This document shows positions 1 to 5,955 of a stretch of 8,732 bases of DNA, one piece after another. The notes below the pieces were generated by a model. The model worked only from the letters and a program-made list of their open reading frames with translations, had not been told where the DNA came from and made no database searches. How positions within the stretch are numbered: the stretch's first letter is position 1; every line of letters begins with the position of its first letter. Location of the stretch: NCBI GenBank assembly GCA_021790955.1, contig JAJYFI010000044.1, forward strand, positions 1 to 8,732, given 5' to 3'. Source of the stretch: a bacterium. GTDB taxonomy: Bacteria > Elusimicrobiota > Elusimicrobia > UBA1565 > UBA9628. A program made the position numbers and the translations under genes.

Positions 1-2059
1 TTCCGGTGACGGCGAGCTCGATGGGCGTGGGCGAGCCCTGGGCCAGGATCTGGGAGACGAGGTCCGAGGGCTCGAAGGAGACGGATATCCGGGGGACTTC
101 CTTCGCGATGCGCTTGCGGAGCTCTTCCTTGATGGCCGGGATATCCCGCTTCTCCCCGTTGAGGTCGACATTGACGATCGATTCCTCGGGGCCGGAGGTG
201 AATTGGTAGACGAGGTTGGCCGCGTAGTCCGGCGACTGCATGCCCACGTAGCCGATCGTCTTGGAGTCAGGACCGACGATCTTCTTGACGATGGCGAGGA
301 CCTGGTTGGTCATCGTCTCGGTCGTCTCGATGCTGCTTCCCGGAGGCGCGCTCAGGTGCATGCGGAATTGGCTTGTCTCGGCGGGAGGAAAGATGTCGCG
401 GCCGATGCGGGAAAAGACCCAGTAAGCTCCCAGCGACGCCGCGATCAGATAGGAGGCCACGACCGGCCCCCGGGCCTCCACCAGGGCGCTCAACAGACGA
501 ATGTACATGCGGCGGAATTTTTGGAAGGCGCCGTCGGCGTGGGCTTCGCGATGGGCTTTGATTCGGATCCGGATGGCCGAGATGGGAACAAACGTGCTCG
601 AAAGGACGAAGGAGCAAAGCAGCGCGAAGCCCACCGACAAGGACAGCGGGACGAACAGGGCCCGGGCCACCTCCTTCATGAAAAGAGCCGGCAGAAACAC
701 CGCCATGATGCAGGCCGTGGCCAAGAGGTTGGGCGTGACGGTTTCCGTGGCGCCGTCAAAGCTCGCCTTCGCGACGCTCTTGCCGAGGCCAAGATGCGAG
801 AAAATGTTCTCGATGGTGACGATGCCTTGGTCGACAAGGATTGCGATGGAAAGGGCGAGTCCTCCCAGGGTCATGATGTTGACGGTCTGGCCGGCCGCCC
901 AGAGAAGGAGAAGGCCCCCCAGGAGAGCCAGCGGGATGTTGGAGCAGACGAGGAAGACGCTCTTGAGGTCCCGAAGGAAAAGGAAGACCACGAGGCCCAC
1001 CAGGAATGCCTCGAGGAGGCCTTCGGTGAACAGGGATTTGATGGCCCGCGTCACGTAGACGGATTGGTCGAAAAGAAAGTCGACTTTCATGTCTTTGGGC
1101 ACCAGCTCCCTGAAGGTGGGGAGCGCGTCCTTCACCGCCTTAACGACGGCCAAGGTGGAGGCGTTGCCGATCTTGACGACGGGAAGGTAGGCGCATCGGC
1201 GGCCGTTGTATTCCGCGTAGCCCCTCTGGATGTTGGAGACGAACTTGATCTTGGCCACGTCGCCGATCGTCACGGTGGGAACGGTCGCAAGGCGCAGCGG
1301 GACCGACTTGAGGTCCTGGAAGTCCCTGGCGTAGTAATTGGCGGCCACCATGGGATAGTTCGGCCCCGAATAGATGTTCCCGGGCGGGAGCACGGATTCG
1401 CCGGTGTTCATGGCCTTCGCGACGTCGAGCGGCGAGAGAAAGTGCTTTCGGAGCTTCTTGGGGTCGGTGAAAAGGACGACCGTCGGCTCCGAGGCGCCGA
1501 ACGGCGCCGGCGAACTCAGGCCGGGCAAAGTCGCGAAGTAGGGGCGGACGCGGTTCATCGCCTCGTCTTGAAGGTGCGAGAGTTCGTCGAGGGAAAGCTC
1601 CCCGCGGTTCGTGCCGGTGTCCTTGTAGGAGACGACGACATAGCCGACGGGGAGGCTCCCGGCGTCGAGATGAATGAGGAAGGGGGGAAAGATGCCGGGA
1701 GGCATGAAGGCGAGCGCGCGGGTCGAGAAGGCGCTCATTTCCGCAAGGACCGCGGCGATGTCGGTGCCCTCGTTGAACGTCAGTTTCATGACCATCTCGC
1801 CCTGGACGTTTTTGTCCTCGATGGCCTTGATGTTTTCGACGTAGAGCGCCATGTACTCGAAGTAGTACGTGATGAAGGCCTCCATCATCTCGGGCGTCAT
1901 GCCCTCGTAGTCCTCGGCCAGATAGAGGGTGGGAATGCCGATCGAGGGCAGGATGTCCCGCGGCATGCGCATCACCGCCATGCCTGCCGCGAGAAGGACG
2001 CCGACGATGAGGATCACGACGGTGACGGGGCGCTTGAGGGCGCCCGCGACCAAATTCAT
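1..2059 (-). CDS. RND efflux transporter permease, HAE1-like (3' end outside window)
   Basis: Inner-membrane proton-driven export pump of the AcrB/RND superfamily; 686 codons are visible of the roughly 1000-1050 usual in the family. The reverse strand opens MNLVAGALKRPVTVVILIVG, a typical RND N-terminus with TM1 at about residues 10-28. The first periplasmic porter loop follows (about 30-335), then TM2-TM6 (from about 346), with VNIMTLGGLALSIAIL leading into the TM4 proton-relay motif VDQGIVTIENI. A second periplasmic segment begins near RIGRDIFPPAETSQF, and the visible part ends in SPTPIELAVTG, a signature familiar from HAE1-type pumps of environmental bacteria. D410 matches AcrB D407, but the next position (AcrB D408) is Gln411. 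The ATG at 2057-2059 is supported by the family N-terminus, although no Shine-Dalgarno precedes it. The gene is the first in its transcript; no membrane-fusion or outer-membrane partner is visible. Substrate is unknown. Confidence 0.93.
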   Translation of the reverse strand, partial: MNLVAGALKRPVTVVILIVGVLLAAGMAVMRMPRDILPSIGIPTLYLAEDYEGMTPEMMEAFITYYFEYMALYVENIKAIEDKNVQGEMVMKLTFNEGTDIAAVLAEMSAFSTRALAFMPPGIFPPFLIHLDAGSLPVGYVVVSYKDTGTNRGELSLDELSHLQDEAMNRVRPYFATLPGLSSPAPFGASEPTVVLFTDPKKLRKHFLSPLDVAKAMNTGESVLPPGNIYSGPNYPMVAANYYARDFQDLKSVPLRLATVPTVTIGDVAKIKFVSNIQRGYAEYNGRRCAYLPVVKIGNASTLAVVKAVKDALPTFRELVPKDMKVDFLFDQSVYVTRAIKSLFTEGLLEAFLVGLVVFLFLRDLKSVFLVCSNIPLALLGGLLLLWAAGQTVNIMTLGGLALSIAILVDQGIVTIENIFSHLGLGKSVAKASFDGATETVTPNLLATACIMAVFLPALFMKEVARALFVPLSLSVGFALLCSFVLSSTFVPISAIRIRIKAHREAHADGAFQKFRRMYIRLLSALVEARGPVVASYLIAASLGAYWVFSRIGRDIFPPAETSQFRMHLSAPPGSSIETTETMTNQVLAIVKKIVGPDSKTIGYVGMQSPDYAANLVYQFTSGPEESIVNVDLNGEKRDIPAIKEELRKRIAKEVPRISVSFEPSDLVSQILAQGSPTPIELAVTG

Positions 2060-2070
2060 AAAGTGAGTTT

Positions 2071-2100
2071 AGTATAGCGCTTGCGTTTTAAATTTGTAAA
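2071..2100 (-). promoter_or_regulatory. Sigma70-like promoter for the RND gene
   Basis: Read on the minus strand there is TTTACA (2100-2095), an 18-bp spacer and TATACT (2076-2071), both close to sigma70 consensus. The predicted start site is near 2064, only about 5 nt before the pump's ATG, so the mRNA would be almost leaderless. This fits the absence of a Shine-Dalgarno sequence. The element is predicted by eye only. Confidence 0.6.
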
Positions 2101-2109
2101 GCATATGAT
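2081..2109 (+). promoter_or_regulatory. Sigma70-like promoter for the LysR gene
   Basis: TTGCGT (2081-2086), a 17-bp spacer and TATGAT (2104-2109) form a good sigma70-type promoter facing the LysR gene. The predicted start site is near 2116, giving a leader of about 20 nt. It overlaps the divergent pump promoter almost completely, so one bound protein could control both. No clear Shine-Dalgarno precedes the LysR ATG at 2136. Confidence 0.5.
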
Positions 2110-2121
2110 GAATTTGCTAAA
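2091..2121. repeat. 20-bp-phased direct repeats, candidate LysR operator
   Basis: AATTTGTAAAGC begins at 2091 and AATTTGCTAAAC at 2111, so the copies start exactly 20 bp (about two helical turns) apart within the AT-rich divergent promoter region. A small dyad, AGCA (2100-2103), N11, TGCT (2115-2118), lies across them. LysR-type proteins usually bind between themselves and a divergent target, at sites with a T-N11-A dyad. Assigning these repeats to this regulator is inference. Confidence 0.4.
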
Positions 2122-2135
2122 CATTATATTAATAA

Positions 2136-3044
2136 ATGGATAATTTAAATTACCGGCACCTGTTCTATTTTTGGCGCATCGCGAAGGCGGGCTCGATCGC
2201 GAAGGCCCGCGAGGAGTTGCGCCTTTCCCAGCCCGCCTTGAGCCTGCAGCTGAAGCGCTTGGAGCGCGACCTGGGCAAGAAGCTTTTGTCCCGGGGCCGC
2301 ACGGGCGTGGAGCTCACTCCCGAGGGCCGCTTCGTCTTCGAGCATTGCGAGCGCATTTTTCTCTACGGCGAGAGGCTTTCGGCGGCCCTGCGCAGAGGAG
2401 GGGGGGCGGAGGCGTCGGCCCTGGCGATCGGCGTCGCGCGCCCCGTGTCGGGGGAGTTCGTGCTGCCTCTGTTGCGCTTCGTCAAGTCGGAGCGGTCCGA
2501 GCTCCAAGTCCGGCTCGTCGAAGGGACGGTCGACGACATGGAGGAGAGGCTGCGCCGCGGAGGCGTCGACGTCGTCATCGCGGACCAGGATTTCGCGGCG
2601 CGGGCCGGAGGCGCCTTCAGGAGCCGGCTCGTGGGGCGGTTCCCGCTCCATTTTATGGCCGCCCCGGCCTTGGCGAGGCGCCTCGGGGCTTATCCGCCGA
2701 AGGCCGCCGTGGTGCCGGTCATCTTTCGCAGCCCCGACGCGTCGGTGCGCCGGAGGTTCGAGGATTACCTGCGGCGCCGGCGCGCGCAAATCACCCCCAT
2801 GGTCGTCGCGGAGATCGACGACCCGGACCTCATCCGCGAGCTGGTCGCGGACGGCGCGGGGATCGCGGCGCTCAACGCCTTCGCGACCAAAAACGGCTCG
2901 GCGAAAAGGCGGCTCGTTCCGCTTTGGGGGAACGAGCCGGGGATCGAGGAGGATGTCTGGGTCGTCGCTTCGGCGAGGGAGCACCCCGATCCGGTCGTCC
3001 GCAACATCATCGGGCCGCTTCTCTCCCAATTTTCTCTGACATAG
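2136..3044 (+). CDS. LysR-family transcriptional regulator, NhaR-like N-terminus
   Basis: A 302-residue transcription factor of normal LTTR length. The N-terminal winged helix-turn-helix covers about residues 4-63; its opening NYRHLFYFWRIAKAGSIAKA recalls NhaR, and LRLSQPALSLQLKRLERDLG is the recognition-helix region, followed by the wing LTPEG. A periplasmic-binding-protein-like effector domain follows from about residue 92 to the C-terminus. It is transcribed divergently from the RND gene across a 76-bp AT-rich gap, the usual layout for a LysR protein controlling its neighbour. Its role is therefore inferred to be ligand-dependent control of the pump and of itself. NhaR responds to sodium in E. 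coli, but no antiporter gene is present and the ligand cannot be read from sequence. The ATG at 2136 fits the family start. Confidence 0.9.
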   Translation: MDNLNYRHLFYFWRIAKAGSIAKAREELRLSQPALSLQLKRLERDLGKKLLSRGRTGVELTPEGRFVFEHCERIFLYGERLSAALRRGGGAEASALAIGVARPVSGEFVLPLLRFVKSERSELQVRLVEGTVDDMEERLRRGGVDVVIADQDFAARAGGAFRSRLVGRFPLHFMAAPALARRLGAYPPKAAVVPVIFRSPDASVRRRFEDYLRRRRAQITPMVVAEIDDPDLIRELVADGAGIAALNAFATKNGSAKRRLVPLWGNEPGIEEDVWVVASAREHPDPVVRNIIGPLLSQFSLT

Positions 3045-3052
3045 CGGTTCCG

Positions 3053-3083
3053 GCAAACGGCCCGGCGTCCGGGCGGCGTTTGC
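3053..3083. terminator. Strong hairpin after the LysR gene (weak terminator or operator)
   Basis: The arms GCAAACG+GCCCGG (3053-3065) and CCGGGC+CGTTTGC (3069-3074, 3077-3083) pair around a CGT loop with a 2-nt GG bulge, giving 13 base pairs. It starts 8 nt after the LysR stop, so it could end or protect that transcript. No T-run follows, so it is not a classic intrinsic terminator. The right arm abuts the -10 element of the next promoter, which makes an operator role equally possible. Confidence 0.5.
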
Positions 3084-3089
3084 TATAAA
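3081..3089 (+). promoter_or_regulatory. Extended -10 promoter for the OmpR-like regulator gene
   Basis: TGC followed by TATAAA (3084-3089) matches the extended -10 pattern TGnTATAAT. No good -35 is seen; the -35 zone is inside the GC-rich hairpin. Extended -10 promoters can work without one. The predicted start site is near 3096, giving a leader of about 21 nt before the preferred ATG at 3117. Confidence 0.45.
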
Positions 3090-3116
3090 TGTTGCATGAG
3101 TGATCGTGGAGCGACG

Positions 3117-3803
3117 ATGGCCAAAATATTGAGCGTCGAAGACGACGCGGACCTTCAGCGCGTTATCGGAAGGGCCCTCTTTCGCGAGGGCTATGAGATG
3201 CATTACGCCTGGAACGGCAAGGAGGGCTACGAAAAGGTTCTTGCCGTGAACCCGGATCTCATTCTCCTCGATCTCATGCTTCCCATCATGAATGGGATCG
3301 ACTTTTTAAGGAAGCTGCGGGAGGACAAGGTCGCCAAGGACATCCCGGCGATCGTCGTGACCTCCTACGGGGACGAGGCGGACATGCTCAAATACGCGAT
3401 GGAGACGCTGGGGGCCGTCGCCTACCTGCGTAAACCCGTCCAAATCCCGGAATTGACCCGGACGATCCGGGGGGTGCTGGTCCAATCTCCCGTGCGGGCC
3501 GCCGCGGCGGCCGAAATCCAGAATATCATTAAAGGACAGGTGCGGGCCGACCCCCGATTCCAGTCGGTGTGGATCAACGACCGGCTGATAGCGACGTTGC
3601 CGCCCAAGGAGTTCGTTCTCCTTAAGAAATTGATGGAGGATTCGGGGTCCGTCTCCCGGGGAGAGCTTTTAAAAGCCCTCGGGTATGGATCGGCCCAGGC
3701 GGACGCCCTCAAACAGGTGATCCACCGCCTGCGGCAAGCGTTCAGCGCCTCGGAGCGGCGGCGGATCAAGACCACCCCGGACGGCTACGAGCTGATCGGG
3801 TAG
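3117..3803 (+). CDS. OmpR-like response regulator (REC plus winged helix)
   Basis: A 228-residue cytoplasmic phospho-switch that should bind DNA. The receiver domain covers residues 1-120: acidic pocket E8-D9-D10, phosphoacceptor D52 in LLDLMLP, T82, Y103 and K106 before P107. An Ala-rich linker leads to a C-terminal winged helix (about 150-228) with LPPKEFVLLKKLMEDSGSVS, the recognition-helix candidate LKQVIHRLRQAF and the wing TTPDGYELIG, as in OmpR/PhoB proteins. The winged helix is somewhat short and lacks the usual TVDVHIxRLR wording, so it is a divergent member. I chose ATG 3117 over the in-frame ATG at 3096 because MAKILSVEDD is the normal family start and GGAG (3108-3111) lies 5 nt before it; 3096 coincides with the predicted transcription start. 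It is the only visible DNA-binding output of the cluster. Confidence 0.9.
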   Translation: MAKILSVEDDADLQRVIGRALFREGYEMHYAWNGKEGYEKVLAVNPDLILLDLMLPIMNGIDFLRKLREDKVAKDIPAIVVTSYGDEADMLKYAMETLGAVAYLRKPVQIPELTRTIRGVLVQSPVRAAAAAEIQNIIKGQVRADPRFQSVWINDRLIATLPPKEFVLLKKLMEDSGSVSRGELLKALGYGSAQADALKQVIHRLRQAFSASERRRIKTTPDGYELIG

Positions 3804-3817
3804 CCACGGCGGAGAAA

Positions 3818-3834
3818 GGTGACATCCGGTGACA
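3818..3834 (+). repeat. GGTGACA direct repeat, candidate response-regulator box
   Basis: Two perfect GGTGACA copies (3818-3824 and 3828-3834) are separated by 3 bp, giving a 10-bp period, with the second ending 9 bp before a predicted -35. OmpR/PhoB-family regulators bind head-to-tail as dimers on direct repeats with a period of about 10-11 bp, and such a regulator is encoded immediately upstream. Assignment to that protein is inference. Confidence 0.45.
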
Positions 3835-3843
3835 ATGGCCGCA

Positions 3844-3872
3844 TTGCTGGCATTCAGGACCACTGGTAAATA
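3844..3872 (+). promoter_or_regulatory. Predicted promoter of the downstream signalling operon
   Basis: TTGCTG (3844-3849), a 17-bp spacer and TAAATA (3867-3872) are preceded at the -10 by TGG, giving an extended -10 pattern. The predicted start site is near 3879, with a leader of about 41 nt. Imperfect -35 and -10 elements next to direct repeats fit an activator-dependent promoter. Confidence 0.45.
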
Positions 3873-3881
3873 GAAAGCGTA

Positions 3882-3904
3882 GGAGCGGCCTCCCGGCCCT
3901 CTCC
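3882..3904 (+). promoter_or_regulatory. Short leader hairpin before the Rcp1-like gene
   Basis: GGAG-C-GGCC, loop TCCC, GGCC-CT-CTCC can fold into an 8-bp hairpin with a small internal loop inside the predicted 5' leader, ending about 5 nt before the Shine-Dalgarno AGGA (3910-3913). It could affect translation or mRNA stability. It is short and may be chance in GC-rich DNA. Confidence 0.25.
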
Positions 3905-3919
3905 AGGCAAGGAATACGA

Positions 3920-4411
3920 ATGCCAGATTCCAAAAACCTGACGACCAAGGCGCTGCTCATCGCCGAGGACGACGATGACGACTACCTGCTCACTCGGAAG
4001 GCCCTCCAGGACAATCATTATGCCGGCGAGCTTTTCCGCGTCAAGGACGGCCTGGAGCTTCTCGATTTCCTGACCCAGAGGCTTGCCGAGATGGAGGGCG
4101 AGGCCGTCCGTGGCTCGCTCCATTTCCTTATCCTTCTCGACCTCAACATGCCTCGAAAGGATGGCCGGCAGACTTTAAGCGAGATTCGCGCCAACCCCGG
4201 GCTCCGCTCCCTGCCCATCGTCGTCCTGACGACGTCGAGCGCGGCGGTGGACATCGAGATGGCCTACGATCTCGGCGCCAATTCGTATGTCCGCAAGCCT
4301 TCGAGCTACTCCCAGTTCTCGGACCTCATCAAGATCATCGTTGAGTACTGGTTCGACGCGGTCGAATGGCCGAGCGGCCGCGAGACCGCGCGGAGGTGGC
4401 AAGTTCTGTGA
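3920..4411 (+). CDS. Rcp1-like single-domain response regulator
   Basis: A 163-residue stand-alone receiver with no output domain, so it probably passes phosphate on or acts by protein contact. It has the features of the Rcp1 (cyanobacterial phytochrome partner) subfamily: an acidic run E16-D21, an elongated segment before strand 3 (DFLTQRLAEMEGEAVRGS), phosphoacceptor D74 in LLDLNMPRKDG, T104 in VVLTTSS, and Y123 and K126 in SYVRKP. AGGA at 3910-3913 lies 6 nt before ATG 3920. Its stop TGA (4409-4411) overlaps the GTG start of the next kinase, so the two are probably translationally coupled. Rcp1-like receivers are commonly encoded beside REC-PAS kinases and kinases with an SHELQEPLR-type H-box; both kinds occur in this cluster and are plausible partners. 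Confidence 0.92.
   Translation: MPDSKNLTTKALLIAEDDDDDYLLTRKALQDNHYAGELFRVKDGLELLDFLTQRLAEMEGEAVRGSLHFLILLDLNMPRKDGRQTLSEIRANPGLRSLPIVVLTTSSAAVDIEMAYDLGANSYVRKPSSYSQFSDLIKIIVEYWFDAVEWPSGRETARRWQVL
4392..4399 (+). promoter_or_regulatory. Strong Shine-Dalgarno deciding the GTG start at 4408
   Basis: GGAGGTGG inside the 3' end of the Rcp1-like gene is nearly a full anti-Shine-Dalgarno match, placed 8 nt before GTG 4408-4410 (11 nt if counted from GGAGG). The upstream in-frame ATG at 4366 has no such site. This supports a GTG start overlapping the preceding TGA (GTGA). Confidence 0.75.
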
Positions 4412-5955
4412 CCCAAGAACAGCCGGAGAGGGTCATCAACGGGCTCCTCATCGACGACGATCCGGAGGACAGTCTCCTCATCATGCATTACCTCGCGACC
4501 CCGGACTGGCCGTCGTTCAAATTTGTCTTCGCCTGCGCGGAAACGCTGGAGTCGGGCCTCCAGATGCTGGCCGAGCACGGCGCGGACGTCATTCTCCTCG
4601 ACCTGACGCTGCCGGACAGCCGCGGCCTCGAGACCGTCGCGCGGGCCCACGCGCGGGCCAACGATGTCCCGATCGTCGTCTTGACGGGCCTGTCGGATGA
4701 GAAGGTCGGCATCGAGGCCTTGAAGCTCGGGGCCCAGGATTTTCTCGTCAAGGGATCCTTCGACGTCTATACCTTGAAGCGCGCGATCTCCTACGCCGTC
4801 GAGCGCCACCGGCTGGAGTCGAATGTCCGCACCCTCGTCGAGCGCGCCCCGGACGGCGTCGCGATCGTCGACGAAGAGGGAAGGGTCGCCTTTGTGAACA
4901 ACGAGGCCGAGGCGCTCCTTGGCAAGACAAAGGCCGAGCTGCTCGGCCAGCCATTCCCGGGGGCCGCTTCGGGGGAGATGCGAATTGCCGCGGGGGAGGG
5001 CGCGCCTCGGATTATCGAGATGCGCCTGGTCGGCACCGAATGGCGGGATCGGCCCGCGCGCCTGGCCTGGTTGCGGGATATCACGGAACTGCGGCGCATG
5101 GAGCAGCTTAAGGCCGAGGTCCGGGAGCGGCGAAGGCTTGACGAGGTCAAGGACCAGTTCATCAGCGCCGTGTCGCACGAGATGAGAAACCCCTTGACCA
5201 TCGTGAAGGCCGCCTGCTCGAACCTTCGGGACGGGCTTTGCGGCCCTCTGTCGGAGGCGCAGATCCGGATCATCGTGATCCAACACCGGAACATTCAGCG
5301 TCTCCAGAGAATCGTGGACAACATCCTCGACCTCTCGCGCCTGGAATCCGGGAGGGCCGATATCCGTCCCCGGAAAGTCGATCCCGCAAAATTCATCCGC
5401 GACATCGTCGGCGGCTTTCGGATCCTGGCGGCGGAACGCAAGATCGTGATCGAGGAGGACCTGGCGGAGATCCTCCCTGCGATTCACGCGGACCCCGACC
5501 TGTTCACGCAGGTTCTCAGCAACCTCCTCGACAACGCGCTGCGCTTCGCGAAAAGCCGCATTCGGATACGCGCGAGCGCCGTCTCCGACGGGGCTGTCCG
5601 CGACGGCGCGGCATCCGCTCCGGAGCCGCGGGAAAAGGCGGGAGCCGCGCCCAAGGGTTCTCGCGCCGCGGCGGGAGTGCTCGTTAAACGTCGCTACGTC
5701 CAGATTTCGGTCGAGGACGACGGTCCCGGCGTTCCGGCGGGGCGGGAAGGGGAACTTTTCAACAAATTCGTCCAGCTCCAGCGCCGCTCCGACGGCCAGG
5801 GCTACAAGGGGACGGGGCTGGGTCTGGCGCTCTGCAAGGAGATCATTGAGCGTCAGGAAGGGCGCATCTGGACCGAGACCGGCCGGGACGGCGGCGGCCG
5901 ATTTCATTTCACTCTTCCTCTATACGAGGAGGAGGAATCCAGGAGGAAATCATGA
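4408..5955 (+). CDS. REC-PAS-HisKA-HATPase histidine kinase
   Basis: A 515-residue cytoplasmic kinase with no membrane segment. The domain order is: receiver (about 9-130; D16-D18 pocket, phosphoacceptor D65, T93, K115); PAS sensor (about 138-227, from LVERAPDGVAIVDEEG to WLRDITELR); HisKA with H-box SHEMRNPL and phosphoacceptor H257; HATPase_c with N-box NLLDNALRFA (372-381), G1 EDDGPGVP (436-443), the F-box region LFNKF and G2 GTGLGLALCKEI. All catalytic motifs look intact. The PAS is short and shows no obvious haem or flavin motif. An Ala/Gly/Pro-rich insert of about 38 residues (391-428) separates the N-box from G1. The start is GTG 4408 (GTGA overlap, strong Shine-Dalgarno) rather than ATG 4366, which would overlap the previous gene by 46 bp. 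The N-terminal receiver suggests control of the kinase by another kinase. Confidence 0.93.
   Translation: MTQEQPERVINGLLIDDDPEDSLLIMHYLATPDWPSFKFVFACAETLESGLQMLAEHGADVILLDLTLPDSRGLETVARAHARANDVPIVVLTGLSDEKVGIEALKLGAQDFLVKGSFDVYTLKRAISYAVERHRLESNVRTLVERAPDGVAIVDEEGRVAFVNNEAEALLGKTKAELLGQPFPGAASGEMRIAAGEGAPRIIEMRLVGTEWRDRPARLAWLRDITELRRMEQLKAEVRERRRLDEVKDQFISAVSHEMRNPLTIVKAACSNLRDGLCGPLSEAQIRIIVIQHRNIQRLQRIVDNILDLSRLESGRADIRPRKVDPAKFIRDIVGGFRILAAERKIVIEEDLAEILPAIHADPDLFTQVLSNLLDNALRFAKSRIRIRASAVSDGAVRDGAASAPEPREKAGAAPKGSRAAAGVLVKRRYVQISVEDDGPGVPAGREGELFNKFVQLQRRSDGQGYKGTGLGLALCKEIIERQEGRIWTETGRDGGGRFHFTLPLYEEEESRRKS
5941..5946 (+). promoter_or_regulatory. Shine-Dalgarno AGGAGG for the CheY-like gene
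   Basis: A perfect AGGAGG lies within the last codons of the kinase, 5 nt before ATG 5952, whose ATG overlaps the kinase TGA (ATGA). It supports translational coupling and fixes the start in preference to the in-frame ATG at 5961. Confidence 0.75.

Noticed and set aside
203..2077. A 624-codon open frame on the plus strand
   Set aside because: It is antisense to the RND gene, its translation is a charged His/Asp/Arg-rich string without domains, and the reverse strand gives a clear RND protein. Long antisense frames are expected in GC-rich genes.
2145..3203. A 352-codon minus-strand frame opposite the LysR gene, and a 305-codon plus-strand frame at 2171-3088
   Set aside because: Both overlap the clear LysR coding sequence, have compositionally biased translations with no recognisable motif, and lack ribosome binding sites.
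3837..3850. Possible sigma54 promoter (TGGCCGCATTGC)
   Set aside because: The GG-to-GC spacing is several bases too short for a -24/-12 element.
4366..4407. ATG 4366 as the start of the REC-PAS kinase
   Set aside because: It has no Shine-Dalgarno and would overlap the previous gene by 46 bp, whereas GTG 4408 has a strong GGAGGTGG and a GTGA overlap.
4306..5907. A 533-codon minus-strand frame
   Set aside because: It lies antisense to the REC-PAS kinase, which has every expected motif; the antisense product resembles no family and is a GC-bias shadow.
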